Of a DNA stretch of 64,000 nucleotides, positions 1 through 7,856 are shown in pieces; position 1 is the first letter of the stretch; the number at the start of each line of letters is the position of its first letter. A program made the position numbers and the translations under genes. The notes beneath the pieces were generated by a model. The model saw nothing but the letters and a program-made list of their open reading frames with translations. It was not told where the DNA came from and did not search any database. Source of the DNA: Shewanella corallii (lineage in GTDB: Bacteria > Pseudomonadota > Gammaproteobacteria > Enterobacterales > Shewanellaceae); NCBI RefSeq assembly GCF_023349125.1, contig NZ_JAKIKT010000014.1:21243-85242 (forward strand). The letters are read 5' to 3'.

Positions 1-534
1 CGCGATCCTTACTACGCAGGTTGTGGTCTGTACAAGTGTGAAGACGGCTACATCGTCATGGAGATGGTGGGTGCCAACCAGATTGAAGAGCTGTTCAAGG
101 ATATCGGTCTGGCGCATTACCTGCACACCGACGCAGTCCCGACAGGTTGCCAGCTGATCCACCGTATCGAGTGTCCACACGGTCAGGAAATCGAAGATGC
201 ACTGGAGCGTTACATAGGTCTGCGCACCATTGAGCAGGTGCGTGAGCGCTTTGCTGAACTGAACATCGCCTGCGCCAAGGTACTGACCCACGCCGATTTG
301 GAATCCAACCCACAGTATGTGGCCCGTGAATCCATCACCACCTGGGAAACCATGGATGGCAAGACCTGCAAGGGTCCGAACGTGATGCCTAAGTTCAAGA
401 ACAACCCAGGCAAGATCTGGCGCGGTATGCCAACCCACGGCATGGATACCGCCGCCATTCTGAGCGATATCGGTTATGGCGAAGACGCTATTCAGGATCT
501 GGTAGCCAAAGGTCTGGCCAAGACCGGCGAGTAA
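1..534 (+). CDS. caiB: L-carnitine CoA-transferase CaiB, C-terminal part
   Basis: CaiB is a class III CoA-transferase. It moves CoA between gamma-butyrobetaine-CoA or crotonobetaine-CoA and L-carnitine in the cytoplasm, in anaerobic carnitine reduction. The frame is open from base 1 and ends in TAA at 532-534, giving 177 residues. Against the remembered 405-residue E. coli protein this is roughly residue 229 onward, so the catalytic Asp (near 169) and the start lie outside the window. The C-terminal region shows the family's CGLYKCEDGYIVM and KNNPGKIWRGMPTHGMDT segments. caiC follows after 98 bp with a strong hairpin between them. Truncation is only the window edge. Confidence 0.93.
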   Translation, partial: RDPYYAGCGLYKCEDGYIVMEMVGANQIEELFKDIGLAHYLHTDAVPTGCQLIHRIECPHGQEIEDALERYIGLRTIEQVRERFAELNIACAKVLTHADLESNPQYVARESITTWETMDGKTCKGPNVMPKFKNNPGKIWRGMPTHGMDTAAILSDIGYGEDAIQDLVAKGLAKTGE

Positions 535-553
535 GGCACAGCCATGCAGTTAA

Positions 554-598
554 CCAGTTCCCCGGGGCCTTTCACTCTCTCCCGCCCCGGGGAGCTGG
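554..598 (+). other. intercistronic hairpin caiB-caiC
   Basis: Arms 554-567 and 585-598 pair over 14 bp with a single G-U, around a 17-nt loop; the core is CCCCGGGG on both sides. No T-run follows, so it is unlikely to be an intrinsic terminator. It more likely protects upstream mRNA ends or sets the caiB to caiC ratio (inference). Confidence 0.75.
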
Positions 599-632
599 CA
601 TTGAGTCTCTCTACGTATTTGAAAGGTGCACG

Positions 633-2198
633 ATGGATATTATTGGAAGGCAGAGTCTACGTCAGACCTGGGATGATTTGGCTGAACTCTATGGTGAAAA
701 GACAGCCCTGATTGTCGAGGATATTGCCGGTCATACCCAGCAGTACTCTTACCGGGAATTGAACGAAGAGATAAACCGGGCTGCCAACCTGTTTACCGTG
801 CAGGGCATAGTCAAAGGTGACAAGGTGGCAGTGCATTTACGTAACTGCGCCGAGTTTATTTTGTGCTGGTTTGGCCTGGCAAAAATAGGTGCCATTGTGG
901 TGCCTGTAAATGCCCATTACCTCAGAAATGAGTGCAGTTACCTGCTGACCAAGTGCGATGTGCACACTGTGGTCACCGAAAAAGAGTTTCTGCATATCTA
1001 TGAAGAACTGGCGGAACTGCCGGAGCACAACCTTAATCAGCTGATGCTGGCCCGTTGTCATGATGGCGAAAGCTATGAAGGCACACTTAACTTCAACCAA
1101 CTGCTGCACCAACAATCGGCGATCCTGATGTCCGATGTGCCTCTCAGTGCTGAGGACACAGCGGAGATCCTGTTCACCTCAGGGACCACATCCCGTCCCA
1201 AAGGGGTGGTGATCACCCACTACAACCTGCGTTTTGCCGGTTACTACACCGCCTGGCAGGCGGCCATTCGCAGCGATGATGTGTATCTCACTGTGATGCC
1301 TGCTTTCCATATCGACTGTCAATGTACCGCGGCTATGGCGGCCTTCAGTGCCGGTGCCACCTTTGTGCTGCTGGAGAAGTACAGCGCCCGCAAGTTCTGG
1401 AGTCAGGTCTGCAAATACCGGGCAACCATTACCGAGTGTATACCCTTGATGGTGCGCACCCTGATGCTGCAGCCCAAAACACCCTGGGAGCAGAACCATT
1501 GCCTGCGTGAGGTCTTCTTCTATCTGACCCTGTCGGATCAGGAAAAGCAGGCCTTCCTCGACAGGTACCAGGTATCGTTTCTGACCTCCTACGGCATGAC
1601 GGAAACCATAGTGGGCTTAATTGGTGACCGCCCCGGAGACAAGCGTCGCTGGCCCTCTATCGGTCGTACCGGTTTTTGCTACGACGCCCAAATCATCAAC
1701 AGTGAAGGCGCGGTAGCCGCTGTGGGTGAGATGGGGGAGATCTGTGTCAAAGGCGAGCCGGGCAAGACCATATTCAAAGAGTACTATCGTGACCCAGAAG
1801 CGACAGCCAAAGCACTGAGCCGTGATGGCTGGTTGCGTACCGGTGATGCCGGCTACATGGATGAGGAAGGCTTTTTCTACTTTGTTGACCGCAATATCAA
1901 CATGATTAAACGTTGCGGCGAGAACGTTTCCTGTGTCGAGATTGAGAACGTCATCTCGGCTCATCCCAAGATTTTTGAAGCTGCGGTTGTTGGCGTGGAT
2001 GACGCCATGTGCTGTCAGGCCATCAAAGCTTTTGTTATCCCCAAGGAAGGCATGGAAGTAACAGAGGATGAGTTGCTCACTTACTGCGAAACCCATCTGG
2101 CCCGCTTCAAGGTGCCTTCCAGCATTGAAATCCGCAAAACCTTTGCCCGAACCAGTACCGGCAAGGTTCAGAAACATTTTTTGTGTGGCATGAACTGA
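633..2198 (+). CDS. caiC: carnitine/crotonobetaine-CoA ligase CaiC
   Basis: ATP-dependent acyl-CoA synthetase of the ANL superfamily. It primes the carnitine pathway by forming the betainyl-CoA that CaiB then uses. The 521-residue length matches E. coli CaiC (about 517). The phosphate-binding loop TSGTTSRPKG is at residues 182-191. The adenylate-binding GWLRTGDAGY, the hinge-region FVDRNINMIKRCGENVS and the catalytic Lys in TSTGKVQ (K511) are all present. The ATG at 633 follows GAAAGG about 6 nt upstream. It sits between caiB and caiD in the same direction, so it is probably in one transcript with them. Confidence 0.95.
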   Translation: MDIIGRQSLRQTWDDLAELYGEKTALIVEDIAGHTQQYSYRELNEEINRAANLFTVQGIVKGDKVAVHLRNCAEFILCWFGLAKIGAIVVPVNAHYLRNECSYLLTKCDVHTVVTEKEFLHIYEELAELPEHNLNQLMLARCHDGESYEGTLNFNQLLHQQSAILMSDVPLSAEDTAEILFTSGTTSRPKGVVITHYNLRFAGYYTAWQAAIRSDDVYLTVMPAFHIDCQCTAAMAAFSAGATFVLLEKYSARKFWSQVCKYRATITECIPLMVRTLMLQPKTPWEQNHCLREVFFYLTLSDQEKQAFLDRYQVSFLTSYGMTETIVGLIGDRPGDKRRWPSIGRTGFCYDAQIINSEGAVAAVGEMGEICVKGEPGKTIFKEYYRDPEATAKALSRDGWLRTGDAGYMDEEGFFYFVDRNINMIKRCGENVSCVEIENVISAHPKIFEAAVVGVDDAMCCQAIKAFVIPKEGMEVTEDELLTYCETHLARFKVPSSIEIRKTFARTSTGKVQKHFLCGMN

Positions 2199-2269
2199 GA
2201 TGGGGATTTTCCCGTCTGCAAATGAAAACAGTGAATGGAGTCAGTTCTGACTCTTTATGGAGAATGAAG

Positions 2270-3055
2270 ATGAGCGAATCGTTACACGTTACCCGCAATG
2301 GTCATATTCTGGAGATCGTTCTGGATCGTCCAAAAGCCAATGCCATTGATGCCAAGACCAGCTATGAAATGGGTGAAGTCTTCCTGATGTTCCGCGAAGA
2401 CCCAGAGCTGCGGGTAGCCATTATTACCGGTGGTGGTGAGAAGTTCTTCTCTGCCGGTTGGGACTTGAAAGCCGCCGCTGAAGGCGAAGCGCCTGATGCT
2501 GACTTTGGCCCGGGCGGTTTTGCCGGTCTGACCGAGATTTTCGATCTGGATAAGCCGGTAATTGCGGCGGTTAACGGTTATGCCTTCGGTGGTGGCTTCG
2601 AACTGGCACTGGCTGCGGACATGATTGTTTGCTCTGAAAATGCCAGTTTCGCGCTGCCAGAAGCCAAACTGGGTATCGTGCCAGACAGCGGCGGTATGCT
2701 GCGCCTGCCTAAGTTGCTGCCTCCTGCCATTGTTAACGAGCTTATGATGACTGGCCGTCGCATGGACGCGCAGGAAGCCCTGCGTTGGGGGGTCGTCAAC
2801 CAAGTTGTTGAAAGCGACAAGCTGATGGATGCTGCCCGTGAACTGGCTGCGCAGATTGGTCAAAGTGCGCCTCTGGCGCTGGCAGCCATCAAGGAAGTGT
2901 ACCGCGAGACCAGCGAGCTGTCGGTGGAAGAAGGCTACAAGCATATTCGCAGTGGCACTCTGAAGAACTATCCTTCTGTGCTGCACTCTGAAGATGCGCT
3001 GGAAGGCCCGGCAGCCTTTGCTGAAAAGCGTGAGCCTGTGTGGAAGGGTAAGTAA
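2270..3055 (+). CDS. caiD: carnitinyl-CoA dehydratase CaiD
   Basis: Crotonase-fold enzyme that interconverts L-carnitinyl-CoA and crotonobetainyl-CoA. The frame is open upstream to 2183, but the ATG at 2270 gives MSESLHVTRNG, which matches the E. coli start and yields exactly 261 residues; a GGAGAATGAAG purine stretch precedes it. The oxyanion-hole segments FFSAGWDLKAAA and AFGGGFELALAAD are present. The two crotonase acidic positions are Glu111 and Glu131, as in E. coli CaiD. Similarity to E. coli runs along the whole length. It is followed by a hairpin and then the MaoC-like gene rather than caiE. Confidence 0.96.
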   Translation: MSESLHVTRNGHILEIVLDRPKANAIDAKTSYEMGEVFLMFREDPELRVAIITGGGEKFFSAGWDLKAAAEGEAPDADFGPGGFAGLTEIFDLDKPVIAAVNGYAFGGGFELALAADMIVCSENASFALPEAKLGIVPDSGGMLRLPKLLPPAIVNELMMTGRRMDAQEALRWGVVNQVVESDKLMDAARELAAQIGQSAPLALAAIKEVYRETSELSVEEGYKHIRSGTLKNYPSVLHSEDALEGPAAFAEKREPVWKGK

Positions 3056-3064
3056 TTCCATACT

Positions 3065-3090
3065 GATCCGGGAGCCGCGCCTCCCGGATC
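3065..3090 (+). other. intercistronic hairpin caiD-MaoC gene
   Basis: A perfect 10-bp inverted repeat, arms 3065-3074 (GATCCGGGAG) and 3081-3090 (CTCCCGGATC), with a 6-nt loop. No T-run follows. Like the hairpin at 554-598 it lies inside the cai transcript and may act in mRNA processing or stability. Confidence 0.75.
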
Positions 3091-3185
3091 CCTGCACGCC
3101 GGACTGGCTGCTATCGAACTTCCCTTTTCCAAACCCCCTTTGGCAACAGTCCGGTTTGTTTGATGCTTTTTGATAAGGATTGATC

Positions 3186-4043
3186 ATGGCATTGAAACTG
3201 GAAATGCAGGGCCAGACCTATGGCCCTTTTATCAATGAATACACCCCACGTGATTTGATGTTGTTTGGCCTTGGCTGCGGTGCCGGCTTTGATGGCCAGA
3301 CTGATCTGCAATATGTCTACGAAAAACAGCTTAAAGTCCTGCCTATGTTCGCTGCCATGCCCATAGTGGATGGCGAAGTCACCAAGACCATAGATTATGG
3401 TTTTGAATGGGGTGGCAGTTTGCACTGGGGCTTTGACTTCCACATTCATCAACCTCTGACTCCAGAGGCCGTTACCGGCAAACTCAGCACCAGTGTGCTG
3501 CTCAAAGCCCTGTATGACAGAGGCGAGGGCAGGGGCTGTCTGGCTCAGCATATTGGTGAAACGGTTAACCAAGCGGGTGAGAAGCTGTTTACCACCGAAA
3601 GTTGGGATTGCGCTTTGTATGACGGTGGATTTGGTGGTCCCAAAGCACCTGTGGATATCGTGGAGATCCCCAACAGAGAGCCGGATTTTGAGATTATTGA
3701 GCAGGTGCCGTTGAATCAGGCGCTGATCTATCGCCTGTCCGGTGACGATCATCCTCAGCATGTGGATTGGGAGTATGCCGAGGAATTTGGTCATCCCAAG
3801 CCAAATCTGCATGGAGTGAGTACCGCAGGTGTAGCCTGTCGCCATATTATTCAAGTGGTGATCCCGGGTGAGCCAGAGCGTTTGACCCGCTTCAAGACCC
3901 GGTTAACCAAGTCTATCTATCCCGGTAGTACCCTGAAAACCCGTATCTGGAAATGGGGTGAAAATTGCGTTCACTTCAATGTCCAGGATGCTGAGGACCC
4001 TGAGGTTTTCTATCTTAATTACGGGCTGGTGGAGTGGCGTTAA
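3186..4043 (+). CDS. MaoC-family (R)-specific enoyl-CoA hydratase-like protein, last gene of cai operon
   Basis: A double hot-dog protein of 285 residues. It resembles the hydratase-2 part of peroxisomal multifunctional enzyme 2 and bacterial MaoC hydratases. The N-terminal half has LMLFGLGCGAG and LKVLPMFAAMP, the usual non-catalytic hot-dog. The C-terminal half has YRLSGDDHPQHVD at 182-194, supplying the Asp/His catalytic pair as D187 and H192. The Asn normally in the D-x-N-P-x-H motif is His189 here. AAGGA sits 7-8 nt before the ATG at 3186; a second ATG 6 nt upstream would be too close. By position it replaces caiE. It probably hydrates or dehydrates a carnitine-pathway acyl-CoA, but the substrate is unknown. 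Confidence 0.85.
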   Translation: MALKLEMQGQTYGPFINEYTPRDLMLFGLGCGAGFDGQTDLQYVYEKQLKVLPMFAAMPIVDGEVTKTIDYGFEWGGSLHWGFDFHIHQPLTPEAVTGKLSTSVLLKALYDRGEGRGCLAQHIGETVNQAGEKLFTTESWDCALYDGGFGGPKAPVDIVEIPNREPDFEIIEQVPLNQALIYRLSGDDHPQHVDWEYAEEFGHPKPNLHGVSTAGVACRHIIQVVIPGEPERLTRFKTRLTKSIYPGSTLKTRIWKWGENCVHFNVQDAEDPEVFYLNYGLVEWR

Positions 4044-4062
4044 TCCCGGTTTTAAAGTGACA

Positions 4063-4100
4063 AAGCAGGCTTGGTTCAGGCCTGCTTATCTGTATTTAAA
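4063..4100 (+). terminator. probable terminator of cai operon
   Basis: Arms AAGCAGGC (4063-4070) and GCCTGCTT (4080-4087) form a stem directly after the MaoC gene, followed by a T-rich but interrupted tract. It marks the likely operon end. Confidence 0.6.
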
Positions 4101-4260
4101 ATCAATATTGGAATTATGACGAACATCTGGTTTTTATTTAACTATTCAAAGTAGGAGTGATAAATATAGATTCATCATAATTAATGAATTAAATTAGCAA
4201 TGAATTTATCAGTAAAATAAACCCCTACGGTAATCACAGTTGCAGCTTTCAAAACTCTGA

Positions 4261-4294
4261 ATTGGTTGACTGGGCAATAAGTCAGACCAATACT
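4261..4294 (+). promoter_or_regulatory. promoter overlapped by inverted repeat, upstream of TetR-like regulator
   Basis: TTGACT (4266-4271), a 17-nt spacer and AATACT (4289-4294) form a sigma-70-like promoter. It is overlaid by the imperfect inverted repeat ATTGGTTGACT (4261-4271) / AGTCAGACCAAT (4280-4291). This arrangement fits autorepression by the downstream regulator. The rest of 4101-4344 is AT-rich with no gene that I can support. Confidence 0.55.
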
Positions 4295-4344
4295 CGTTTA
4301 AATGTTGTCGATACTGAAAAAGTATCCAATCTAAGGATCTATCT

Positions 4345-5103
4345 ATGGGGTGCCAAAAGTCCGAGCAGGATCGTGAGATCTGCAATGGAATTATGCGGGA
4401 AGCAGAAAAGCTGATTTTGGAACACGGAGTGCTGTCTTTTCCCTATACCAGCATTATCAAGAAAAACCTCTGCTCCGCACGGGTGTTCTATAAGCATTTT
4501 TCCAGCCGTGAAGACATACTGGTTTGTACCCTGATGCGTCGCAGCATCACCTGGGATGTAGAGCATTTTCTGGCAAAGAACCCGGACCTGTCGAAAAAGG
4601 TGCAGGTATTCATTCCTACCCTTATCAGTCTTGAGATCTCCAGGGTTGATCCCGTCTATGTATCCGCCTGTCTGATCGCCAATAACTCCAGTGTGTGGCA
4701 GCTTGCCAGCGAGGAGAAGATGCGGCTGCTGCGTATGCTGGATGAGAGATACTACAAGTGTATCCGTGATGCCACCAGACAAGCTGTGGATGCAGGCATT
4801 CTGGAAGTGACCCAGGAAGAGTGCGACGCACTGACTGATGACCTCTATTATTACTGCCTTGGAAAACTCGCTTCTGTACCGTTAATTATTACCAACTATC
4901 GTCCGTTAGCCTGTTTAAAAAAGAATGAAGTACAGAGTTTGATATCGCTCACCAGTCATCACAACTGGAAAGAAGCAGTTACTAAAGAAGAATTAGAGGA
5001 TGCCTATAAACGGGTAGTCGATTATTTCCATGACGCCAGAGATGGTATCGACTGCGAGCGTTGTATTTATATTCGTGAAACACAGGAAAAAGTGACTCAC
5101 TGA
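4345..5103 (+). CDS. TetR-like transcriptional regulator, probable regulator of the cai genes
   Basis: 252 residues. The N-terminal segment (about residues 15-60) reads like a TetR helix-turn-helix: a helix EAEKLILEHGV, then a recognition part ending ARVFYKHFSSREDILVCTLMRR. The rest is helical and has no family signature I recognise. The C-terminus carries an unusual CERC (ending near residue 242), and other Cys are scattered, so metal or redox sensing is possible. AAGGA precedes the ATG at 4345. It lies just after the cai operon in the same direction. E. coli uses CaiF, an unrelated protein, for this job. A role in cai control is inferred only from position. Confidence 0.75.
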   Translation: MGCQKSEQDREICNGIMREAEKLILEHGVLSFPYTSIIKKNLCSARVFYKHFSSREDILVCTLMRRSITWDVEHFLAKNPDLSKKVQVFIPTLISLEISRVDPVYVSACLIANNSSVWQLASEEKMRLLRMLDERYYKCIRDATRQAVDAGILEVTQEECDALTDDLYYYCLGKLASVPLIITNYRPLACLKKNEVQSLISLTSHHNWKEAVTKEELEDAYKRVVDYFHDARDGIDCERCIYIRETQEKVTH

Positions 5104-5119
5104 TATATGGATTGAAAAT

Positions 5120-5146
5120 AAAAAGCCCTGCAAAGCAGGGCTTTTT
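5120..5146. terminator. bidirectional terminator between TetR gene and yicC
   Basis: AAAAAGCCCTGC (5120-5131) pairs perfectly with GCAGGGCTTTTT (5135-5146) around a 3-nt loop. The A- and T-runs on the two sides serve the two convergent genes. Confidence 0.9.
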
Positions 5147-5170
5147 ATTATTTTAAATGGAATAACTTGT

Positions 5171-6034
5171 TTATTCCATATTCTGGATCTGTTCGCGCAT
5201 CTGCTCGATTACAACTTTCAGTTCTACAGCAGCGGCAGTGACTTCACTACTGATGGACTTGGAGGCCAGGGTGTTCGACTCGCGGTTGAACTCCTGCATC
5301 ATAAAGTCCATACGACGGCCTTCGGCGCCACCTTTTTTAAGGATACGGCGGGCTTCGGTTACGTGAGCCTCCAGGCGGTCCATCTCTTCGGCAACATCCT
5401 GCTTTTGTGCCAGCAGTACCATTTCCTGTTCGATACGGGCTGGGTCCAGCTCGCCCTGGATCTCTGCCAGACGATTGGTCAGCTTGTCACGCTGCCATTG
5501 CATCACTTTAGGCATATGTTCACGCACAATGGCTACCTGTGCCATAACGGCGTCCAGTCGGGTCTCCAGCATGGTCTTGATGGCGTCGCCTTCGCGGCCA
5601 CGGGCTTCGATAAACTGATCGACGGCACCATTGAAAGCACTCAGTAGTTCGACACCAATAGCATCCATATCCTGCTCGGCAGTGGCGACAACACCGGGCC
5701 AGCGCAGAATATCAGTCAGGCTGATTTCGCCGTTACCGGCCTCCTGCTTAAGCCAGTTGGCAGCGCCCAGCAGTTGCTTGGCCAACTCTTTGTTGACCTG
5801 CAGTTCGGCATCGGCTTTGTCCGCCAGTTCAACTCTCAGGTTCACTTCCACTTTACCGCGGTGCAGGCGTTTGCGCAGACGGTCACGCAGGACAGGCTCC
5901 AGGCTGCGGAATTGCTCTGGCAGTCTCAGGTAAGTCTCCAGGTAGCGCTGGTTTACTGAGCGGATTTCCCAAGAAGCAGTTCCCCAATCGGCTTTGTGCT
6001 CGATGCGGGCATAGGCTGTCATGCTTTGGATCAT
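5171..6034 (-). CDS. yicC: endoribonuclease YicC
   Basis: YicC-family endoribonuclease, 287 residues, the same length as E. coli YicC. The signature N-terminus MIQSMTAYAR and the C-terminal block GRRMDFMMQEFNRESNTLASKS are present (YicC N domain, then DUF1732). In E. coli YicC is a metal-dependent RNase linked to turnover of small RNAs and to stationary phase. AGGAA precedes the ATG. It is divergent from rph, the usual gammaproteobacterial pairing, with 268 bp between them. Confidence 0.93.
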   Translation of the reverse strand: MIQSMTAYARIEHKADWGTASWEIRSVNQRYLETYLRLPEQFRSLEPVLRDRLRKRLHRGKVEVNLRVELADKADAELQVNKELAKQLLGAANWLKQEAGNGEISLTDILRWPGVVATAEQDMDAIGVELLSAFNGAVDQFIEARGREGDAIKTMLETRLDAVMAQVAIVREHMPKVMQWQRDKLTNRLAEIQGELDPARIEQEMVLLAQKQDVAEEMDRLEAHVTEARRILKKGGAEGRRMDFMMQEFNRESNTLASKSISSEVTAAAVELKVVIEQMREQIQNME

Positions 6035-6250
6035 GTGAGTTCCTGAATATCTGTAAGTTAGTCGAAGGGATTATATACCTATCTGTGTAAGTAACGAACC
6101 TTCACATGGAGTATTCAATCCTGACTGAAAGCGGGATAGGGATCTTATCCAATTGAATTTGTGGTGTGATTCAGGCTCAGCTTTGTTATTGATGATCATC
6201 TTGTGAGCGGCTTTGTCTTTGTTGGCATGGCATCCGGCGCTGCAACTCCT

Positions 6251-6256
6251 TATAAT
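6251..6256 (+). promoter_or_regulatory. -10 element upstream of rph
   Basis: A consensus TATAAT stands 47 bp before the rph start. No good -35 is seen at 16-18 bp; TTGGCA at 6222 is too far away. The rest of 6035-6302 is the yicC/rph divergent spacer with no other gene visible. Confidence 0.45.
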
Positions 6257-6302
6257 ATCCAGCCAAATTTGCGTGTTTACAGATAACAAGACAGGAATTG
6301 CC

Positions 6303-7016
6303 ATGCGTCCAGGTAACAGAACTCCGGCCCAGACCCGTCCAATCACCATCACCCGTAACTTCACTGCCCATGCTGAAGGCTCTGTGTTGGTTGAGTTTGG
6401 TGAAACCAAGGTGCTGTGTACTGCCAGCTTTACCGAAGGCGTGCCTCGCTTCCTGAAAGGTTCAGGCCAGGGTTGGGTCACCGCCGAATACGGTATGCTG
6501 CCTCGCTCTACCCACAGCCGTATGGATCGTGAAGCTGCCCGTGGCAAGCAATCCGGTCGTACCCAGGAGATCCAGCGTCTGATCGGTCGTGCTCTGCGTG
6601 CAGCCGTGGATATGAAGGCTCTGGGCGAAAACACCATTGTTATTGACTGTGACGTGATTCAGGCTGACGGTGGTACCCGTACTGCTGCAATTACCGGTGC
6701 TTGTGTGGCCCTGGTTGATGCACTGAACTGGGCCCGTGCCAAAGGTTCACTGAAGACTAATCCGCTGAAATTCCTGATCGCTGCGGTCAGCGTAGGTATC
6801 TTTGAAGGCGAAGCTATCTGTGACCTGGAATATGTTGAAGACAGCGCCGCAGAAACTGATATGAATGTGGTGATGACTGAAACCGGCAAGATTATTGAGG
6901 TTCAGGGCACTGCAGAAGGCGAGCCATTCAGCCACGAAGAGCTGTTGACCATGTTGGATCTGGCCAAGCATGGCATTCGCGAGATTATTGATGTGCAGAA
7001 AGCTGCACTGAATTGA
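6303..7016 (+). CDS. rph: ribonuclease PH
   Basis: Phosphate-dependent 3'-to-5' exoribonuclease that trims tRNA 3' ends. It has 237 residues (E. coli 238) and begins MRPGNRTPAQTRP as is typical. The frame is open upstream to 6213, but the ATG at 6303 gives the family start. Visible family blocks include GWVTAEYGMLPRSTHSR, GRTQEIQRLIGRALRA and DCDVIQADGGTRTAAITG. pyrE follows 116 bp downstream. The rph stop lies 11 nt before a terminator-like hairpin, which is the arrangement that couples rph translation to pyrE attenuation in E. coli. Confidence 0.97.
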   Translation: MRPGNRTPAQTRPITITRNFTAHAEGSVLVEFGETKVLCTASFTEGVPRFLKGSGQGWVTAEYGMLPRSTHSRMDREAARGKQSGRTQEIQRLIGRALRAAVDMKALGENTIVIDCDVIQADGGTRTAAITGACVALVDALNWARAKGSLKTNPLKFLIAAVSVGIFEGEAICDLEYVEDSAAETDMNVVMTETGKIIEVQGTAEGEPFSHEELLTMLDLAKHGIREIIDVQKAALN

Positions 7017-7052
7017 TTTTTTAAAAGAGGACCCGTTGAGGGTCCTTTTTTT
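7017..7052 (+). terminator. rph-pyrE intercistronic terminator, probable pyrE attenuator
   Basis: Stem AGGACCC (7028-7034) / GGGTCCT (7040-7046) with a 5-nt loop and an eight-T run ending at 7052. It is preceded by a T-run at 7017-7022 directly after the rph stop. The layout matches the UTP-sensitive pyrE attenuator of enterobacteria. Confidence 0.75.
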
Positions 7053-7132
7053 AAGTGCAAAAAACTGAAATACAGATATTTGCACCTGGTACCCCAGGAA
7101 AGACCCTAGAAAGAGAATAGTGAGGAGTTAGA

Positions 7133-7774
7133 GTGAAAGCCTATCAGCGTGAGTTTATTGAGTTTGCCCTTGAGCGTCAGGTATTGAGATTTGGCGAATT
7201 TACGCTTAAGTCGGGCCGTCAGAGTCCTTACTTCTTTAACGCCGGCCTGTTCAATACCGGTCGTGACCTGGCCCGTCTGGGTCGTTTCTATGCTGCTGCT
7301 CTGGTGGACTCAGGCATCGACTATGACCTGGTTTTTGGTCCTGCCTACAAAGGTATCCCAATCGCGACTACTACCACAGTCGCTCTGGCTGAGCACCATG
7401 ATGTGGACATGCCATACTGCTTCAACCGTAAAGAGAAGAAAGACCACGGTGAAGGTGGCTCTCTGGTCGGTAGCGAGCTGAAAGGCAAGGTCATGCTGGT
7501 GGATGATGTGATCACTGCCGGTACTGCTATCCGTGAATCTATGGATATCATCAATGCCCACGAAGCGTCTCTGGCTGGCGTACTGATTGCGCTGGACCGT
7601 CAGGAGAAAGGCAAGGGCGAGCTGTCTGCGATTCAGGAAGTTGAGCGTGACTACGGCTGCGCCGTGATTTCCATTATCAAGCTGGCTGACCTGATTGCTT
7701 ACCTGGCCGAAAAGCCTGGTATGGAGAAAGAGCTGGAAACCGTGAGTGCCTACCGCGAGCAGTACGGAATTTAA
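7133..7774 (+). CDS. pyrE: orotate phosphoribosyltransferase
   Basis: Transfers phosphoribose from PRPP to orotate to form OMP in de novo pyrimidine synthesis. It has 213 residues, equal to E. coli PyrE. The PRPP-binding motif VMLVDDVITAGTA is clear, as are the flexible-loop KEKKDHGEGG and the N-terminal FGEFTLKSGRQSPYFFN. It starts with GTG at 7133, 5 nt after a GAGGAG ribosome binding site (7122-7127). It lies behind rph and its attenuator-like hairpin, so regulation by pyrimidine level is likely. Confidence 0.97.
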   Translation: MKAYQREFIEFALERQVLRFGEFTLKSGRQSPYFFNAGLFNTGRDLARLGRFYAAALVDSGIDYDLVFGPAYKGIPIATTTTVALAEHHDVDMPYCFNRKEKKDHGEGGSLVGSELKGKVMLVDDVITAGTAIRESMDIINAHEASLAGVLIALDRQEKGKGELSAIQEVERDYGCAVISIIKLADLIAYLAEKPGMEKELETVSAYREQYGI

Positions 7775-7811
7775 CTGTATCTGAGACGTTTAAGTCACAA
7801 ATGATGGATAC

Positions 7812-7841
7812 AAAAAACGCTGCGTGATTGCAGCGTTTTTT
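7812..7841. terminator. bidirectional terminator between pyrE and folE
   Basis: AAAAAACGCTGC (7812-7823) and GCAGCGTTTTTT (7830-7841) form a perfect 12-bp stem serving both convergent genes. Confidence 0.92.
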
Positions 7842-7856
7842 ATTGCTTTGAAGGCA

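Noticed and set aside
2183..2269. Upstream extension of caiD
   Set aside because: The ATG at 2270 gives the exact family length and start; the extension overlaps caiC's end and has no similarity.
2282..3187. Long open frame on the minus strand opposite caiD (about 300 codons)
   Set aside because: It is antisense to a full-length, strongly conserved caiD and shows no protein family; it arises from codon bias of the real gene.
6222..6256. Full -35/-10 promoter TTGGCA ... TATAAT for rph
   Set aside because: The spacing of 23 bp is too long for a sigma-70 promoter, so only the -10 is reported.
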